The translations under genes and the position numbers were made by a program. A model generated the notes under the pieces. It worked only from the letters and a program-made list of their open reading frames with translations. It had not been told where the DNA came from and ran no database searches. Source: Hoplostethus atlanticus (Eukaryota; Chordata; Actinopteri; Trachichthyiformes; Trachichthyidae). From it: 64,000 bases of DNA. Location: NCBI GenBank assembly GCA_034670405.1, contig JAXDDX010000091.1:310001-374000 (forward strand), read 5' to 3'. This document shows, piece by piece, positions 35,501-48,892 of the stretch (within the stretch, counting starts at the first letter, position 1; every line of letters starts with the position of its first letter).

Positions 35501-36774
35501 CAGAGATCTGTATACCATATACTGTGTGTGGATCTCTCCTGAGCGCTCAGCTATTGCAAATAAATATACTCTGACCTCTTAATCTTTAGTTAACGATTTT
35601 ATTCAACAATATACGTGAATATTATCTGAACAGGAAAATAAGGACAGGGAAAGTAATCATGTTATGTGAGGAGCATTGCTTCTGGCAAAAACATTGCATT
35701 CGCCTTTGTTGATAAGCATCGATTGTGGAGCTACTCTTGTTTACCTCACTGGAAGAGGAAGGCTGCTTGAATCTCTGTCTGATAAGAGGCTGTAGAAACA
35801 TGTAATATGATGACTGGGAGATAAAGCAGCATGTTTACTAAATAAATTCTTTGACAACTTCCAAGTGGTCATACATATTACATTAAACCCTTCAGAGTGT
35901 AATGCAAGAGGTACTGCTCTTGAACTAATGTAAGGGTAAGGTACAACAGGTTTACAGCATTTTCTTTGTTTGAGAGAAACACCTTACCTTAAAAGCTGAA
36001 TTCAATTTTTGGAGGTAATTATCTTTTAGAGGTGCTACGTTATCTGATAGCTCTCCTTCCAAAAGCTATAAAACCTGTTGAACAATTTACCACTGGATAA
36101 ATTAGAAATCAGCACAGACTATTATGAATGTAATTGGTTGATTATATTGCCCATTATAGATGATGACTACTAAGTGGCAATATTAATTTGATGAATGACT
36201 CATGAATGCTACCTCAATACAAAACAACACTAACCAACAATGTGCCAATCACATTCATGAGGCAGGCAGTATTTCTCTAAGGAAACATCATTGGGTAATC
36301 ACTGTGTTAAGGCAAAAACTATTTAACACTGCAAATGATATCCCCATATGAAAAGGCGATACTTTACTTTTATAGAGAACCCATTTTACCGACAGCCAAT
36401 AATCATGGTAATAAACTTGATTTTATAACAATGTTTCCATGCATGTACGTACATGCAGATAAGGACGATAAGAGACAATCTCAAGGACCTCTGGGAGAAT
36501 TTGTTGTATTGTCCCGACTCCCCACCCATAAATTTGGTTAATCTGAATGATTTCCAAATAATTTCTGATTTTTCTTTTTTTTTTTTTTTATCTATGCAAT
36601 AGATTCTCTCCATCTCATATAGCACTTCATAGCAAAAACAACCAGCTGAAGAAGAACAGACAAAATTGACCCAGAAGTCACCACAATTATGAATATTTAT
36701 TTATATTATTTTAATATAGTTTTTTTATTTATCTTATTTTCTGAGCAAAGAATAAATGGTGCTTCCCATACATG
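32581..36774. other. Intergenic, no gene recognised
   Basis: No confident gene. A minus-strand frame at 34128-34370 and neighbouring frames (33.8-34.55 kb) look somewhat protein-like, but no domain is recognised. A 9-base-arm palindrome, CAAGGTGAAGGTTCACCTTG, lies at 33641-33660. Confidence 0.5.
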
Positions 36775-37560
36775 TATCACACTATTCTTCACGTCCTCAC
36801 CTATCTGACCACCTGGTTATCAGCACAGAAGAATCCTAGGGCTGTGTGCTCACCAATACACCAATGATTGCATCTCCCGTCACTCCTCCATCAGACAGCT
36901 GAGGTTTTTGGAGCGTATCACCCAGGTAGATCTCAACATCAACACTGTGGAGTAAGTCTACTGGGAGCGGTGGTCCAGCTGGCATTATTGTGTGCAGACA
37001 AATCTGTCCAACTATGGACATCGTTGTGTCAAGTTCCTGGGTGTCATCACTAGGGATGAAAACATCTCTACCATCAACAAGAAAGCCCAAAAGAGTGTAT
37101 ATTTCCTGTACCAGCTAAAACGAAATATGTCATAACCCGGGTCCTGTTCTTTAGGTCATCATCGAGAGCATCGTCTCAACTTACATTGCACGTCTGGTTT
37201 GTCTCTGCTTCCTCCCACTCCAAGTTACCATTTCATCCACACTACTGAGAGGCTTACTGGCTGCCAGTTGCCCTCCCTTGAGGACTTGCATGTTGTCAAA
37301 GTGGAGAAAGGGCAGAAAAGTTTTCAATTGATCCTACCCACCCAACCAACCGCCTGTTTGAGAAGCTATCCATCCTCATTGGTACCTCTTCACCTCAAAA
37401 GCTTAACATAGGCTGTCTATGTTCTCAAAAAGTGACTCTAAGGCCCCACTCATCTCTGAACACATCCTCCTCACTCGCTCCACCGCATAAAAGGACTTGA
37501 TTAACTGACTTTGTGATCTTCTGCATTGCTGCCTGCTGTTTTTGCTCTGTCTTGTGTACT
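36775..37560 (+). mobile_element. Rex1/CR1-like LINE, reverse-transcriptase C-terminal fragment
   Basis: In shifting plus-strand frames the sequence reads like the end of a fish Rex1/CR1-type ORF2: CVKFLGVITRDEN, NKKAQKSVYFLYQLKRN, a VIIESIVSTYIA block, then ERLTGCQLPSLEDLHVVKV. These correspond to the family blocks FKFLGVHI, KKAQQRLYFLRQLKK, IIESVL and IIGCQLPSLEDLY. Several stops and frame changes show an old dead copy. The YADD catalytic region is absent. The element runs the same way as the LINE tail at 48.1-48.5 kb. Confidence 0.75.
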
Positions 37561-37859
37561 TTTCTTGTCACAATTTCTTGTGCAACCTAAGCAGTTCCTT
37601 GCTAATAACATATCCCACTTCTTTACTACCCCAATTGTAGACTGCTGCACAAATCATGACATTTAAATTGCTATCTTGACATGGTAGAGGAACAGATGAA
37701 GGTACAGCCCTTCAGCCATCAGTGTACTAATAATAATTGTGCTGCTTCCTCCTAGTAATCATCCAGCCCATCATGTGGTCAATCAATTGGCTAGAAAGTA
37801 GGTCAAACTTCTACTCCATGTCTATAAACAACATTATTCCCCACAAATGATGCAGACAC
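37561..37859. other. Intergenic or LINE 3' UTR remnant
   Basis: A T-rich stretch after the LINE coding remnant (TTTTGCTCTGTCTTGTG just before it) may belong to its 3' UTR. No end motif is visible. Confidence 0.3.
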
Positions 37860-38095
37860 AACTTGGGCCAATCACTAACAAGATGCAATATGGTTTAATC
37901 AAAATCAGATTGGTGGTGCAAATACTAATGGTTTGACATTTTGACCTTTAATTACAGCGTCCCCATCAGGCCAATCAGTGCAATGTTTTCAAATGCCAGA
38001 ATACAGTGCCAAAATGCATCAGCCCTGCACGTTTTGTCAAAATCCCACCAGTGGTTTCTGGGATATCACATTTGACACACAGCTGGATGGATGAA
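37860..38095 (+). repeat. Dispersed teleost repeat fragment
   Basis: CGTCCCCATCAGGCCAATCA-like sequence is followed by GCCAGAATACAGTGCCAAAA, then TTTTGTCAAAATCCCACCAG and GGTTTCTGGGATATCAC. The 'GTCAAAATCCCACCAGTGGTTTCTGxGATATC' run is a familiar module of abundant fish repeats. The family name and ends are uncertain. Confidence 0.45.
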
Positions 38096-38640
38096 CACAG
38101 TCCAATCAATAGTACCTTCTCAGTTTCCCCAAAGGAACAAAAATATCACTAAAAATACATATAGATCTACATGTATGTGTTTCTACAGCATCGGCATTGT
38201 CTGGAAACCTCAGGCTGGAAAGCTGTTCATAAACCAGACAACAAATGGATCTACAGAAAAAGAGTGAGTACAGATTCTTCATCCATCCCATTAGGAAACA
38301 AAGCGTTTTGCCTCTAATTATAACAGCAATTTTTCAATTTCACCACCCCTTCGACTCAGGAAGAATCTATCAGTACCAGTGAGGTCTTTTTCAGTGTAGA
38401 ATGCACGTGGGTAGAATTGCAGTTAATACATGATCTTATGTCATATCTGCTACCAGTATGAGAACAGACAAATGTTTTTGTGCATGCAATATAACTACAG
38501 GATGTACAGTCTTTGCATGAATGCAAACTTCCTATTTATATTACGTCTGCTTTTACCAACTTATATTTTATGCTAATGAAATGTTTGTGTGTGAACAATG
38601 GAGGATGCTCAAAAACAGTTCAACAGGTCATATGTGAGTA
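38096..38640. other. Intergenic, no gene recognised
   Basis: No feature recognised. Confidence 0.5.
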
Positions 38641-38653
38641 TATAATTGCACAA

Positions 38654-38689
38654 TATTATTATTATGATTATTATTATTATTATTATTAA
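38654..38689. repeat. ATT microsatellite (LINE tail)
   Basis: ATT units with one GATT interruption; reads as TAA on the LINE sense strand. Confidence 0.85.
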
Positions 38690-39180
38690 TTTAAAGGTAC
38701 CCAAGGCACTTAACAATAGAAGAGAGAAGAACTAGATAAGGTGAAAAACAACAACAACAACAAAAAAAACAACTAACAAGTAGGAAGACAATAAGACAAA
38801 CAAAGGACAAAGGACAAATAGGCAAAAAAAGCAGAGGGCCACAATTCAGCAGCTGGGTCCAAAGGCCTGGCTGAAGAGGAAGGTCTTCAAGGTCTGTTTA
38901 AAAACTTCAATGGACCCAGCATTGTGGATCTCCACAGGGAGTGAGTTCCAGACGGTGTTGAGTTTCAGGAGGTTGGATGACATCCAGACTTTTAAATCGT
39001 GCAGGCATTTGACAAGGGACTGGGGAGGGAGCTGGGTGGAGGGTTTGGTGCTGAGGTAGAGCTGGGTGTCGTCGGTGTAGCAGTTCAGGCCGTGCCGGCG
39101 GATGATCTGGCCAAGGGGGAGCATGTAGATAGAGAATAGAAGTGGTCCGAGCACAGAGCATCTTGCAGCGACTCTGTAAC
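38654..39180 (-). mobile_element. L2-clade LINE with TAA tail and internal deletion
   Basis: On the minus strand, [20 protein letters not shown] is followed by [12 protein letters not shown], the catalytic block of L2 reverse transcriptases (usual form YADDTQLYL). [13 protein letters not shown] then runs in frame straight into [14 protein letters not shown] and [13 protein letters not shown], the extreme C-terminus. Roughly 200 residues normally between these blocks are missing, with the junction near 38957. A 3' UTR-like A-rich segment and a TTA/TAA microsatellite at 38654-38689 form the natural 3' end, and the 5' end is cut near 39180. The copy is non-functional. Confidence 0.85.
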
Positions 39181-42029
39181 TTTGGCATACTTTCACTCAA
39201 GAAACCTTTCAAGCATGTTTTCTGATTGCTCTTTAAAGCTTCATTGGTTGGCATCTCTATAGTTGGCTAACAGGTAGATTTCTTTTGAGCAATTTCACAT
39301 GAAAGCTTGATGATAACAGTAATGATGATACATTATTCTTCTCTCTACTCTTATACTATAATGAGGAAACCAGACCACCAGGCTGCTTCCTAAAGTGAAC
39401 ATCCAGAATGTTAAGGCTGCACTTTTTCCCCCCTCTTTTTTTTTTTTACATGCATATAGATTCCAAGTCTAGTGTTGAGATGTGAAATAAACTCATCTAA
39501 CAACACGTCAGAAGCTCTCCACACTAGAAATGAATCAATAATATATGTATAGAAATGAAGGTATTGCTTGTATCAATTGAAATTATAAATGAAATCATTC
39601 TCAAACGTTCCCATGAACAACATGATAACAAGATAGAGCCTGTCCCGTAACTGTGCTCACTTTTTTGTCTGATAAAACCAAAAAACAGATTCCTTGTAAG
39701 CTCAAAATCAATCAGTTCCAAGAGGTACTCTGTAGGGGGCAACACCTCTTTCACTGAACAAGATAAAAAGAGAGCTCACTACATCAATTGTCAATTAAAT
39801 GCAGCCAAAATATAATCTACATGCACACACACCTGAAATTCTTTGAACAGATTGAACAGAGGCATAAAGAACATGTGACACAAAGCCCCCGTCGCACAAT
39901 TTATTAGTGATGGTTACTGTGTATAAGTGTTACTGAAACAAGTGTCCATATGTCTCAGAAGTTACATGTTTGTTTTGAGAACCTATCAAAATCTTCCTCC
40001 TACGAGGCAGATTCATAAACACTTAAATATCTAACGTAAATAGATCTAACGTGAAAGAGGTCCAGCACTCTGAGGAGGCTGACGAACCAAAAGAGATGAG
40101 CTGTCACCCAAGGGTTGTGAGGCAATTTTTTTTTACAAAGACCGTTACGCTCTCCCAACTTTCCATGCTGCAATTGGTAACCAGGCAACTCAGAGTCTTT
40201 GCTGGCTGGGTAAGAAGATCCTGAACTCAACAATTCAACTTTTTGACTTAAGTTTAACTTTTGCATCTCTTTATCCCCTGTCTCCCTTCCACTCCCTTCA
40301 AGCCTTTCAGGAAACCTGTTCTATCGTCTCTTCGTCTCTTCAGCCGCGCTAATTGTTGTAATGAATAGTGATCATAAGAGTTATGCATTTTAACACATCA
40401 ACACAGCAGATTTCTAACATTAATTCATAAATATTTAATAGAGCTCCACATCCTCTTGGTAGTAGTTTGGACATATTTTGGTTACCCAGCTGTATTATAC
40501 TTCAGGCTTTGTTTTGATTTTGTTCACTTGTTTTTAATTTTCAAACTCAAGCTTGCAATGATCTATTCCACTTAGACAATTGTTAGAAATCTACAATACA
40601 TCTCGTGATCACTGCCATGAACAAATTAGATGGAGGTCCACACTGCACCGACATCCAATCCAATTCAATTCAAATAAGAATTATGTTTTTAATCCATTAA
40701 TCATAAACTGGTGCTGCTATGTTGCTGAATCTACCATCCTGATCACCACCGAGACTTGTCTGAACAATCCACTTTGTTTTACAGCGTCACTGCCAGAAGT
40801 AAATTAGTTCCAAATCATAAAGTTCTTTACACAATAACGCAGGAAATGAAATAGTCCCGTTGGCTTCCAGTGATTGGACTAAGCAGTCCTTGGCTCTACA
40901 TTTTATTGGTCAGTGGCACTGATCTGTAGCGTAATCAATAGGAAGAAAAAGACTGACCTTGCTGGACTCATCCACCATGGATGCAAGAGAGGATGGAGCT
41001 GTTGATCTCTTGCTCTCCAAGCCAAAGGTTGACAGGAGAGCATAAACACAGGGAATGGTTGACTTAATGCGTGCATAAACAGGCTGCCATCCAGTGAACT
41101 CCAGAAAAGCAAATCCTGATATATCATGTGAGATATAAACACTGCATAGTTATCATCCGTTCACACATACTTTGCAGGGAAAAAATAAAACATTTCCAAG
41201 GAGGTTCAACAAACTCATAATTGGTGGTATGTGAGGATTCCTTTATGTGGATCGAAAGTTTTAATCTTGATCTCACAAGGCCATTCGACTCGGGCAATGA
41301 TTTCCAGCCATCCATCTCCTGCAGCAAGCAATAATTTTAGTACACAGATTGAGTTTGTTATTTTTTCTGCAAAAGGAAGTCTGGGTAAAATGAGAATTGA
41401 GAAACGGTGATGATGAAGGTGTACTGTGGTAAAGCAATACTTTGGATTGAATGATTATGACTTAACACTTTGAGGTAAGGTTAAGAGGACTCATTTGTTA
41501 TCTTGACGTTCATGATGAACAGTTTCAGCTTTAGATTGTTTATCATATGTTTAACATGCACTGACAAATAGTTTATATTACATGAGTAGAGTGCAGTGCA
41601 GCAATTTAACATTCATAAATAACTGATTAAATATTTAAGCATGTTGTTTTATGATCAACATATAATTTATGCATCATTTGTAAAAAAGAACGTAGCATTG
41701 AACGCAGGCCTGAATATGTAGTACGTGTATTAACATTATATAGGCTACAAATGATGTACTAGCAATTGGATATTATATTATTAGATATCCATTTTCATTA
41801 CTAATGAAGTTCTACTCAGATGCAAATATTTATCAACATATTGTTGTTCATCATTAACTCATAGTTTGCTTATAAAATGTAATTATTATTTAAAAATGTT
41901 ACCCAAATGTTGTATTGGACAATAACTATGTTTTTGACACCTTGAGATTCTTCCCACATCACCCTCAACTGGCCTTCATCCTTGACAAAGAAATCACTTA
42001 CAAACCAATCAGAATGACTCATATGGCAT
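39181..42029. other. Intergenic, no gene recognised
   Basis: AT-rich, no exon, RNA gene or transposon recognised. Confidence 0.55.
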
Positions 42030-42090
42030 GAATGTATGAATGTATGTATGTATGAATGTATGTATGTGTGTGTGTGTGTGTGTGTGTGTG
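42030..42090. repeat. Compound GTAT/GAAT and TG microsatellite
   Basis: GTAT and GAAT tetranucleotides at about 42030-42065 pass directly into a TG run that ends at 42090. Confidence 0.9.
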
Positions 42091-45000
42091 CTGCTGGCTT
42101 GTGTGGTGAAAATTACTTCACATTCTGACTTTGTTTACGTGGTGCGGTTGCTAGGCTGTAGTCAGCTATAGTAGCCTGACCCGGGCTTGCAGCTAGTGTA
42201 GGTATTTTGCTAACGTGTCAGGCAGTGATTCTAAGGTACATTTGTGTATAAAAGGCACAGCTATATGCTATAGCTGCAACTAACCTTATTGCAGCACCAA
42301 CAGAAACACCTCCAAAGCTGCAAGGAGCAGAGACTCCTTTGGATTCACCTTATTCCAACCCCCCTATAGTACGGGGGCTCACATGTGTTTTGTGCTGGGA
42401 TAAACGTACAAGGCCAGGTCTTATGCCATTCTTACCTGAACTCCAGAATCTTGGTCAGCATATTTTTCCTTTTCTTGAGATTCTTGGTAGCCTTTTGTGA
42501 TGATTCATCACTGCCATAGGCTTCCAGTATATAAAAATGTTACTCAAAAGTAAAGCCGTTTGATTAAAATACCATAATAACCTCTGAGGTGCTACATTTT
42601 CTTTTAAACGTTACTCCAGTGTGCTTTAACACAGCATCAAAAGAGGATGCTCTGCTTTTCAGACTGTAATACAGCACAATGGAGCAAAACCTCACACATG
42701 GCACTTTTCATAAATTGTGGTCATTATTGTGAGTTTTCAAGGTGTACGAGGGTCTCAGATACAAGCCCACGACAGCGCCGAATACAAACAAATCGACAAT
42801 CCAATATCTCGGTGGAAAAAACTACTTAACAACAGCCTTGGGTATTTACTACAATCAAGGCAAGAAATAAATATACGTGAAGACATGTGAAGACTCTGTA
42901 GTGTATGGTTTTAAGTATTTTAACATGTTAAAATGTTTTAGATTACATGTTCATGGTAGAAATTTCCATATTGCTTGATAAATCAAGGCCGATGTATTTT
43001 CACCCACACAGCATGTTCAAACCACAGGCTGTGTAGATGTTTGGAAAAACGGGTCATTGCCTTGATCATGAAAGCTTGTACATGCTGTAATAGGCCGCGA
43101 TAAATTAAGCTTACTTTCACAGCTTTCAAGACATCATCTGCATTTTAGTGACTTTCTCTCAAAGCAATCTCCATCTTCTTATTCATTACAATAATCTATA
43201 TCCTACTCTTCTGGACTGGGCACAGAAAAGGTTCATTAAATCGCATTTTCAAGTATTGGATCACATTTCTTTCGTAACTGGCTGAGCAGGGAAGAGCAAA
43301 ACGTGATCTGATTAACAAGTACAATACTTAGAACTCACAAAACATGTGGAGAAAGAGACAGATAAATTGGAAGATGTAATTTCCACAGCTTCCTGGAAGA
43401 TTATCACACCTGAATATTAGATGGCCTCTCCTCTTTGAATCCGATATATCCATTTTTTAAGCACATGTTCCTACTACCTTGAATAGGCATTCATCTTTAC
43501 CCTCCTACTTCTATCAGTGATAAAAATAGACTGGTACTCAGCGGAGCTCATTGGTTAATGCTGATGTGTGGTTTCTTCTTTAAAGGAAGACTTTATTTTT
43601 CTACCTTGTTAAATAGCTCACTTTATTGTACGTGGTAATCCAAAGCTGCTACCTGCTTGTGCATGACTCTTCGCACAGTACTCTACTCTAAGTGGATTAA
43701 GGCCACCATACACACTCCCTGCAATAGCAATGGTTATACAGTAGCATTTATTTTTTGAAAGCTATGTTTTTATCTTTCTCTACTGGCAGCCAACCTATTT
43801 CCACTGGTTTTACCTCAAACAGATGAGATGCACTACTCCATGACATGATTTCAAATAAGCGAGTGGAGTAGCCGTGGTGACGTGCTGGTACTAAAGACCG
43901 GGTGGTACTCGAACAATGTGGCCGTAAGTTAGCAAGAGCTCACAAAAATACCCCAATTATCCAAGTCACGTAGCAGACCATTGTTACTATGTAGACTGGC
44001 CTCAAAGGAACGTCCAGCATTGTAATGCCACTCTAAAATCACCGAAGTCAACTGACTTCTCTTTCAAACATGTCATTAGAAGTCATGTGGACGAATTGCA
44101 AATGTATGACTCCACCTTCAGACAGTTGGTTGTTTCTGTCGCAGATTGAAAGGGTCATCCACTCTGACAGACAATACACCTGCACTGTATCAAACCCCTG
44201 TCCAATTTTCCCTCTGTAAACCTGTGGGTGGATTGTAGGTTCACTGCACAGGGGGAATGTGGTATTGATCTGCCAAGCTGTCTCACTTTATATAGCTTAG
44301 TGTGAAATGATGGCTTATTGACTGATGGCCTCGCATGCTGCGCCTCCTTAACTTAAATCTAGTATAGACACAGTGTTGGAGTCATCGGAAGATATGAAGC
44401 CACGGAGATGAGAAAGATGTACTGCGGTAATACGAAAATATCCAATGCACCTTTGAAAATGTAAATATTGCTTCTCTGTGAAGCTCATCTTCTCATCCAG
44501 TTACCTGTCAGCACAAGTACATCATCAGATTTTGTAGTAATCCGAAATCTTTTTCAAATGTAAAGACCTTTAAGAAACGTGTGCTTGAACTGCACAACAA
44601 TAAAAAAGTAGTTGAAAATAGAAAATAGAAGTTTAACAAGAAATAATTGTTGTTTATTGAAATCCTGCATTGCACCAGCCACAATTTGCATTTGACTCAT
44701 CCTTTCTATTTTCCACTTTTACATGTAGCTACTTTCTCAGATTTCTCTTATATACTGTACCTCAAAGCAAAGATTTCTCTGATACCCTGTTACTTTTTAT
44801 TGCTCACTTGTAATCCAGTTTAGATTAAGATGGTTGTAATTAAATTAATACAGTTTTGAAGATTATGTTAGCACCTACAGAGGAATTTGAAACCATGCCC
44901 AACTCCCACCACAAAACAAAACTGTTTGAGAGACTTTGGTGATACAAGTTACAAAGTCACATTTAGTCCAGTACCATAACATTATTAATAGGCCTGTGAA

Positions 45001-48000
45001 ACAGACTGCTGTAGGCCTTTTGTTACACACACACCGGGATACTCATTAGTATAACAGAGTTACACAGCCAACCTTGCACAGGGTCAATTATAAATGCTAA
45101 TCATATTCCAGTATTTAAGGTAAATATGTGCATAGCATAATATAGCATAAGTGCTTTATACATGCATGTATTTGCGTGCCCTACACTTTGAACATGGAGA
45201 TTGTCATGGCTCTTAAATGCACTCTAGTCCAGGAGACAAAAGTACTTGGATTATTAAAGACAGAGCAACCACACAAAGGAGTGAAGACTGCATGGAATAA
45301 ATCATCAGAGAGATGCACTTTGTGCCAACGTTAACCATTAGCCCATGCAGACTTTGACTTTAATGGCATCAAGGAGGCTTTGAGAGGTACACCTCCAAAA
45401 TGGATTCTGTTCACGGGCAAAAGAGCGAGACAGATAAAGAGAATTATCTTGATATGATGTGCTAAAATATTCACCACTGTAACGGGGCTCAAGTCTTATC
45501 TCTAAAGGCTTGGCTTCTCTTGGCTCCAGACTTTGTTGGCGTCAAAGAGTTCACCTGAGTTCTCTAACAATCTTGTATTAAGCAATTCTTACGAACCCTT
45601 GTGCCTGGATCCAAGTCCCCCAATAAACCTGTCAGAAACTTTTCCCTCCGAGCTGCATCGAGATTTCCTCACTGGCTTGCAAGTGTTGTGTGTCCTTGAG
45701 TGTTTCTTTATGAAGTAAACACAAACACAGTGTTTGTAACATCATGTAGGAGCAGGCACATTCGTTTTGGTAGAGCTTGCGCTTTCAGCAAAACAAAACA
45801 ATGTCTTAAGAGTGAAAACTGTCAAAAAAAATAAAGACATAAACATAAAACTCTTAATGTCATGAATTTTATTTCTCAATAAAAAAAAACTGCTTTGCCG
45901 TGCTCATCTTTGCTGAGTGTTACAAAACTAACATTTCACTTGAAATTGAGCCACAATGGGACTACTTGAAAACAAGTAAATGAATATTTTTATCACATTT
46001 TGTCCTGCTGATGATAGCCTCAAACAACAGTGCCCACAGATTGATACAATTCACTCTTGGGTGCAATGATTTATAAATGCCATTTCTGGATGTGGAGTTG
46101 CTTTTCTTTTTCACTTCTTTCCAGGATGCTGCTGAGAGTCCGTTATGCAATTTACATGGCTTCACCATACAGAGCCAGAGAGTCTTGTGTATGAGTTATG
46201 AATATTTTAAACCCTACCACACGGGAGTGAAATCCACCTCCCTGTCTGCACATACAGCTTAAGGCTCGTTTCTCACTGGGTCGGAGAAAACAACAATGGT
46301 TCCACCACACCGTATCTATCTTGTGAGTCATTAGGCTCCACTAACACCACATGTGCTCATGTCAGATAAAAAAAGGATTTTGGAGTGACAAGGGAGATAG
46401 AAGTGAGAAACGAAGAATCCAATATTCTCTAGGTGAGAGAGGTAGGGATTTGGGTATCACTTCTTCCTTCCGTGAAGTTGTTGATGCCAGCTGCAAGAGT
46501 GAGCATAAGTTCCATTCCATATTTTGCACGCCGTTTCCTCTGCAATGTTACAGTTAAATGGAAAACTCGTACTTCTAATTCAGAGTTGTCTTAGTATATT
46601 ACATCTAAGGTTTCACATTTCAAGCCTCGGGATATAAAGACCTACACACTGGGTGATGCAATGCGTAAGCACTCAAACGTGGTACGGTGATTTCAGGATG
46701 CGGTTTGAGCATCATGAGCAACACCTGCAACCAATGTAGGTTATTTATCGATATGCTCATGCCACATATCAGTATTTTAATTCGATTTGCATTTCAAGAC
46801 CACATATTGACACCGCCTTGTTCAAATAAGCTTCTTGAAAGAGCCTGCAACGTCCTGAATGTCATCTAATTATTGATTTATGGCTTTTTACTTTTACACC
46901 TGATTGGTTGTGTGATTATTTCCCCTTGGTAATGCACGCAACAGAAACTAAAACAAACAAATGTATCACCATAAATCTCACCATACACAGTATATTGTTA
47001 GATAATGGTATGTCTGAATTATTCAATTCTAGTCTACATATATATATATATATATGCTTTCTATTTTGCATGAAACTACAGAGCGCTCTCTATGGGCCAC
47101 GTTCCCTTTGGCTTGATACCACCTGGAATTTTAAAGATGACCCAGTACCCGTTTGCTGCTGTTGTGGCTCCCATCACAGTGGTTTTCCCCTGGAGTGAAG
47201 CAGCTATGAATAATGAGACAAAGCCCCATGCATTAATGTAACAGCGTGGCCCCTAAAGCAACTTGTGGTAGCAGGTGATTGTTCGCAGCCTCGGTGGGAC
47301 TGTCAGTAAACATGTGCCCCCTGTAGTGTGGGGCACTTTAGCAGGAGCAACCTCCCTTGCCCATACTCCTCACCTCGCATCCTGGGAAATTATGGATGAG
47401 TTTCTACCTAACCCCAAAGCAGCATGTTAGCTTTAAAGCCACCTCTGGCTAAAAGTGATTTATGAGTTCACATCAACATGAGCATTGCTTATAATACGGT
47501 GAAATTTAAAAGATGAAACAGATGAGACATAAATCAGGGTTAATTGAATAATTCAACAGTGGATTTAAACATAGATGACTTTCACAGTTGCAAACCTGCA
47601 ATGATCAGAAATTTGTTAATGATTGACAGATGCTGCTGTCACTATCCCGGAATCCAATCAAGTGTCCTCCCATGTCAATATTTTCAAGAATATCCTGGGA
47701 ATCACAGAAACTGTATAAAAAACGAGCCAACAAGCAGCTAACCCATTCAACGAGAGCACTGCAGAGCAAGTGATTAGAAATAAATTGGTGTGGATGATGC
47801 CTGATTGACCACTGCAACACAAGCAGCTGGTTGCACTGGCTGTAATGATGAAACAAACAAGCAAGAGCAGTAACACTTAACACCAGTTTAGAAAACTTTC
47901 ACTACACCTGAACGAGCGCTTCATAACAGCTAAATGGTACATTCAAGGACAGTGAATCAATCCTTTTGTCAGCTTTCATTTGGTGTTCATGCAATACTTA

Positions 48001-48039
48001 TGTCATTTATCACAGAGTTGTCGATTTATCGAGTGAAAG
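42091..48039. other. Intergenic, AT-rich, no gene recognised
   Basis: No exon-like frame with a domain. An 18-base perfect palindrome lies at 42917-42934. A short TA run sits at about 47039-47055. A GTGCCCC/GGGGCAC hairpin lies near 47313-47335. Confidence 0.55.
42917..42934. repeat. 18-base perfect palindrome
   Basis: ATTTTAACATGTTAAAAT is its own reverse complement. It is AT-rich and of unknown significance. Confidence 0.8.
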
Positions 48040-48460
48040 ACCCTCCTGGCTTATATGACCATGAGGAGCAGTCTTTCTCTTGGTTGGCAATCAGGACTGT
48101 GAACTCCGACCTCACCAGGGCCCCCACCAAGACACACACACTGCCCCTCTTATGCACACACACACACTTAGGTAAAGACTACACATAATTTATAATTTAT
48201 ATTACACATACAATTTTCCCTTTTTTTACTATATTTTTTTATAAAGTGCTCTTATTGTAAATATTGTGGGTTTTTTTTTATATAGAGCTCTTAAAAACTG
48301 TGACATTGTAAATATTGTGTTGGTTTTGTGTTGGTTTATTGTAAATAGTGTGAACCTGTTATTTTGCACATTTCTGCTGAGCATTGCCACTTTGCATTTC
48401 ACTACACACCTTGTGTGTGTATGTGACAATTAAACTCCTTGAATCTTGAATCTTGAATCA
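48040..48460 (+). mobile_element. LINE 3' end with CTTGAAT tail (CR1/Rex1-like)
   Basis: A frame near 48080 reads WLAIRTVNSDLTRAPTKTHT, resembling the 'RAVRLLNSDLTRAP' end of fish CR1/Rex1-type ORF2. A T-rich 3' UTR with repeated ATTGTAAATA motifs follows, then GCATTGCCACTTTGCATTTC, CTTGTGTGTGTATGTGACAA, TTAAACTC and three tandem CTTGAAT units (48437-48459). The closing heptamer repeat is a typical non-LTR tail. The 5' end is lost. Confidence 0.7.
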
Positions 48461-48820
48461 AAATAAGATATATGTGACACAACACAGCCATTCAACACTT
48501 ATAGACCCAAGAAGTCTTTTTTTTGTTGGCAGATTTACAAAATGAGGTATTTTGCATTTAAATTGGCTAAGGATTGTTGGATGTTTTTATGGTGTGAGAC
48601 AAAGAAAAACTTGCAAAAAGTGGAAATGGAGATAGATAAATTGTCTTCCTTTAACGAAGCATTCCTCACTGCTCATTTCTAAACACTTTCACAAAATGAA
48701 ATATTGACATTATTTTATATGAACAGGTGTTAAGCTAGGTCTGTCCTTGTCTAGCCAATAAGCAGTCAACCATTGCAGGCATGAACAGATGCTACCTTGA
48801 AGACAAATATGGAAATAATT
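48461..48820. other. Intergenic, no gene recognised
   Basis: No feature recognised. Confidence 0.5.
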
Positions 48821-48892
48821 ACTGTATTTCTATAGCACTTTTCTGAAAGAATTTACAAAGTGCTGATATTAATAAAACAGAAGATAGAATAA
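48821..48892 (+). repeat. Fragment of a fish 'TATAGCAC...AAAGTGCT' repeat
   Basis: TATTTCTATAGCACTTTTCT, then TTTACAAAGTGCTGATATTA and AATAAAACAGAAG. This matches a motif set often seen in 3' ends of fish L2-type retroposons. It is short and old. Confidence 0.4.

Noticed and set aside
35460-35585. A stretch with AATAAA followed by CTCTGACCTCTTA resembling the end of a solo LTR
   Set aside because: No clear TG...CA ends, no flanking target duplication and no second copy in the window, so a retroviral or LTR origin cannot be supported.
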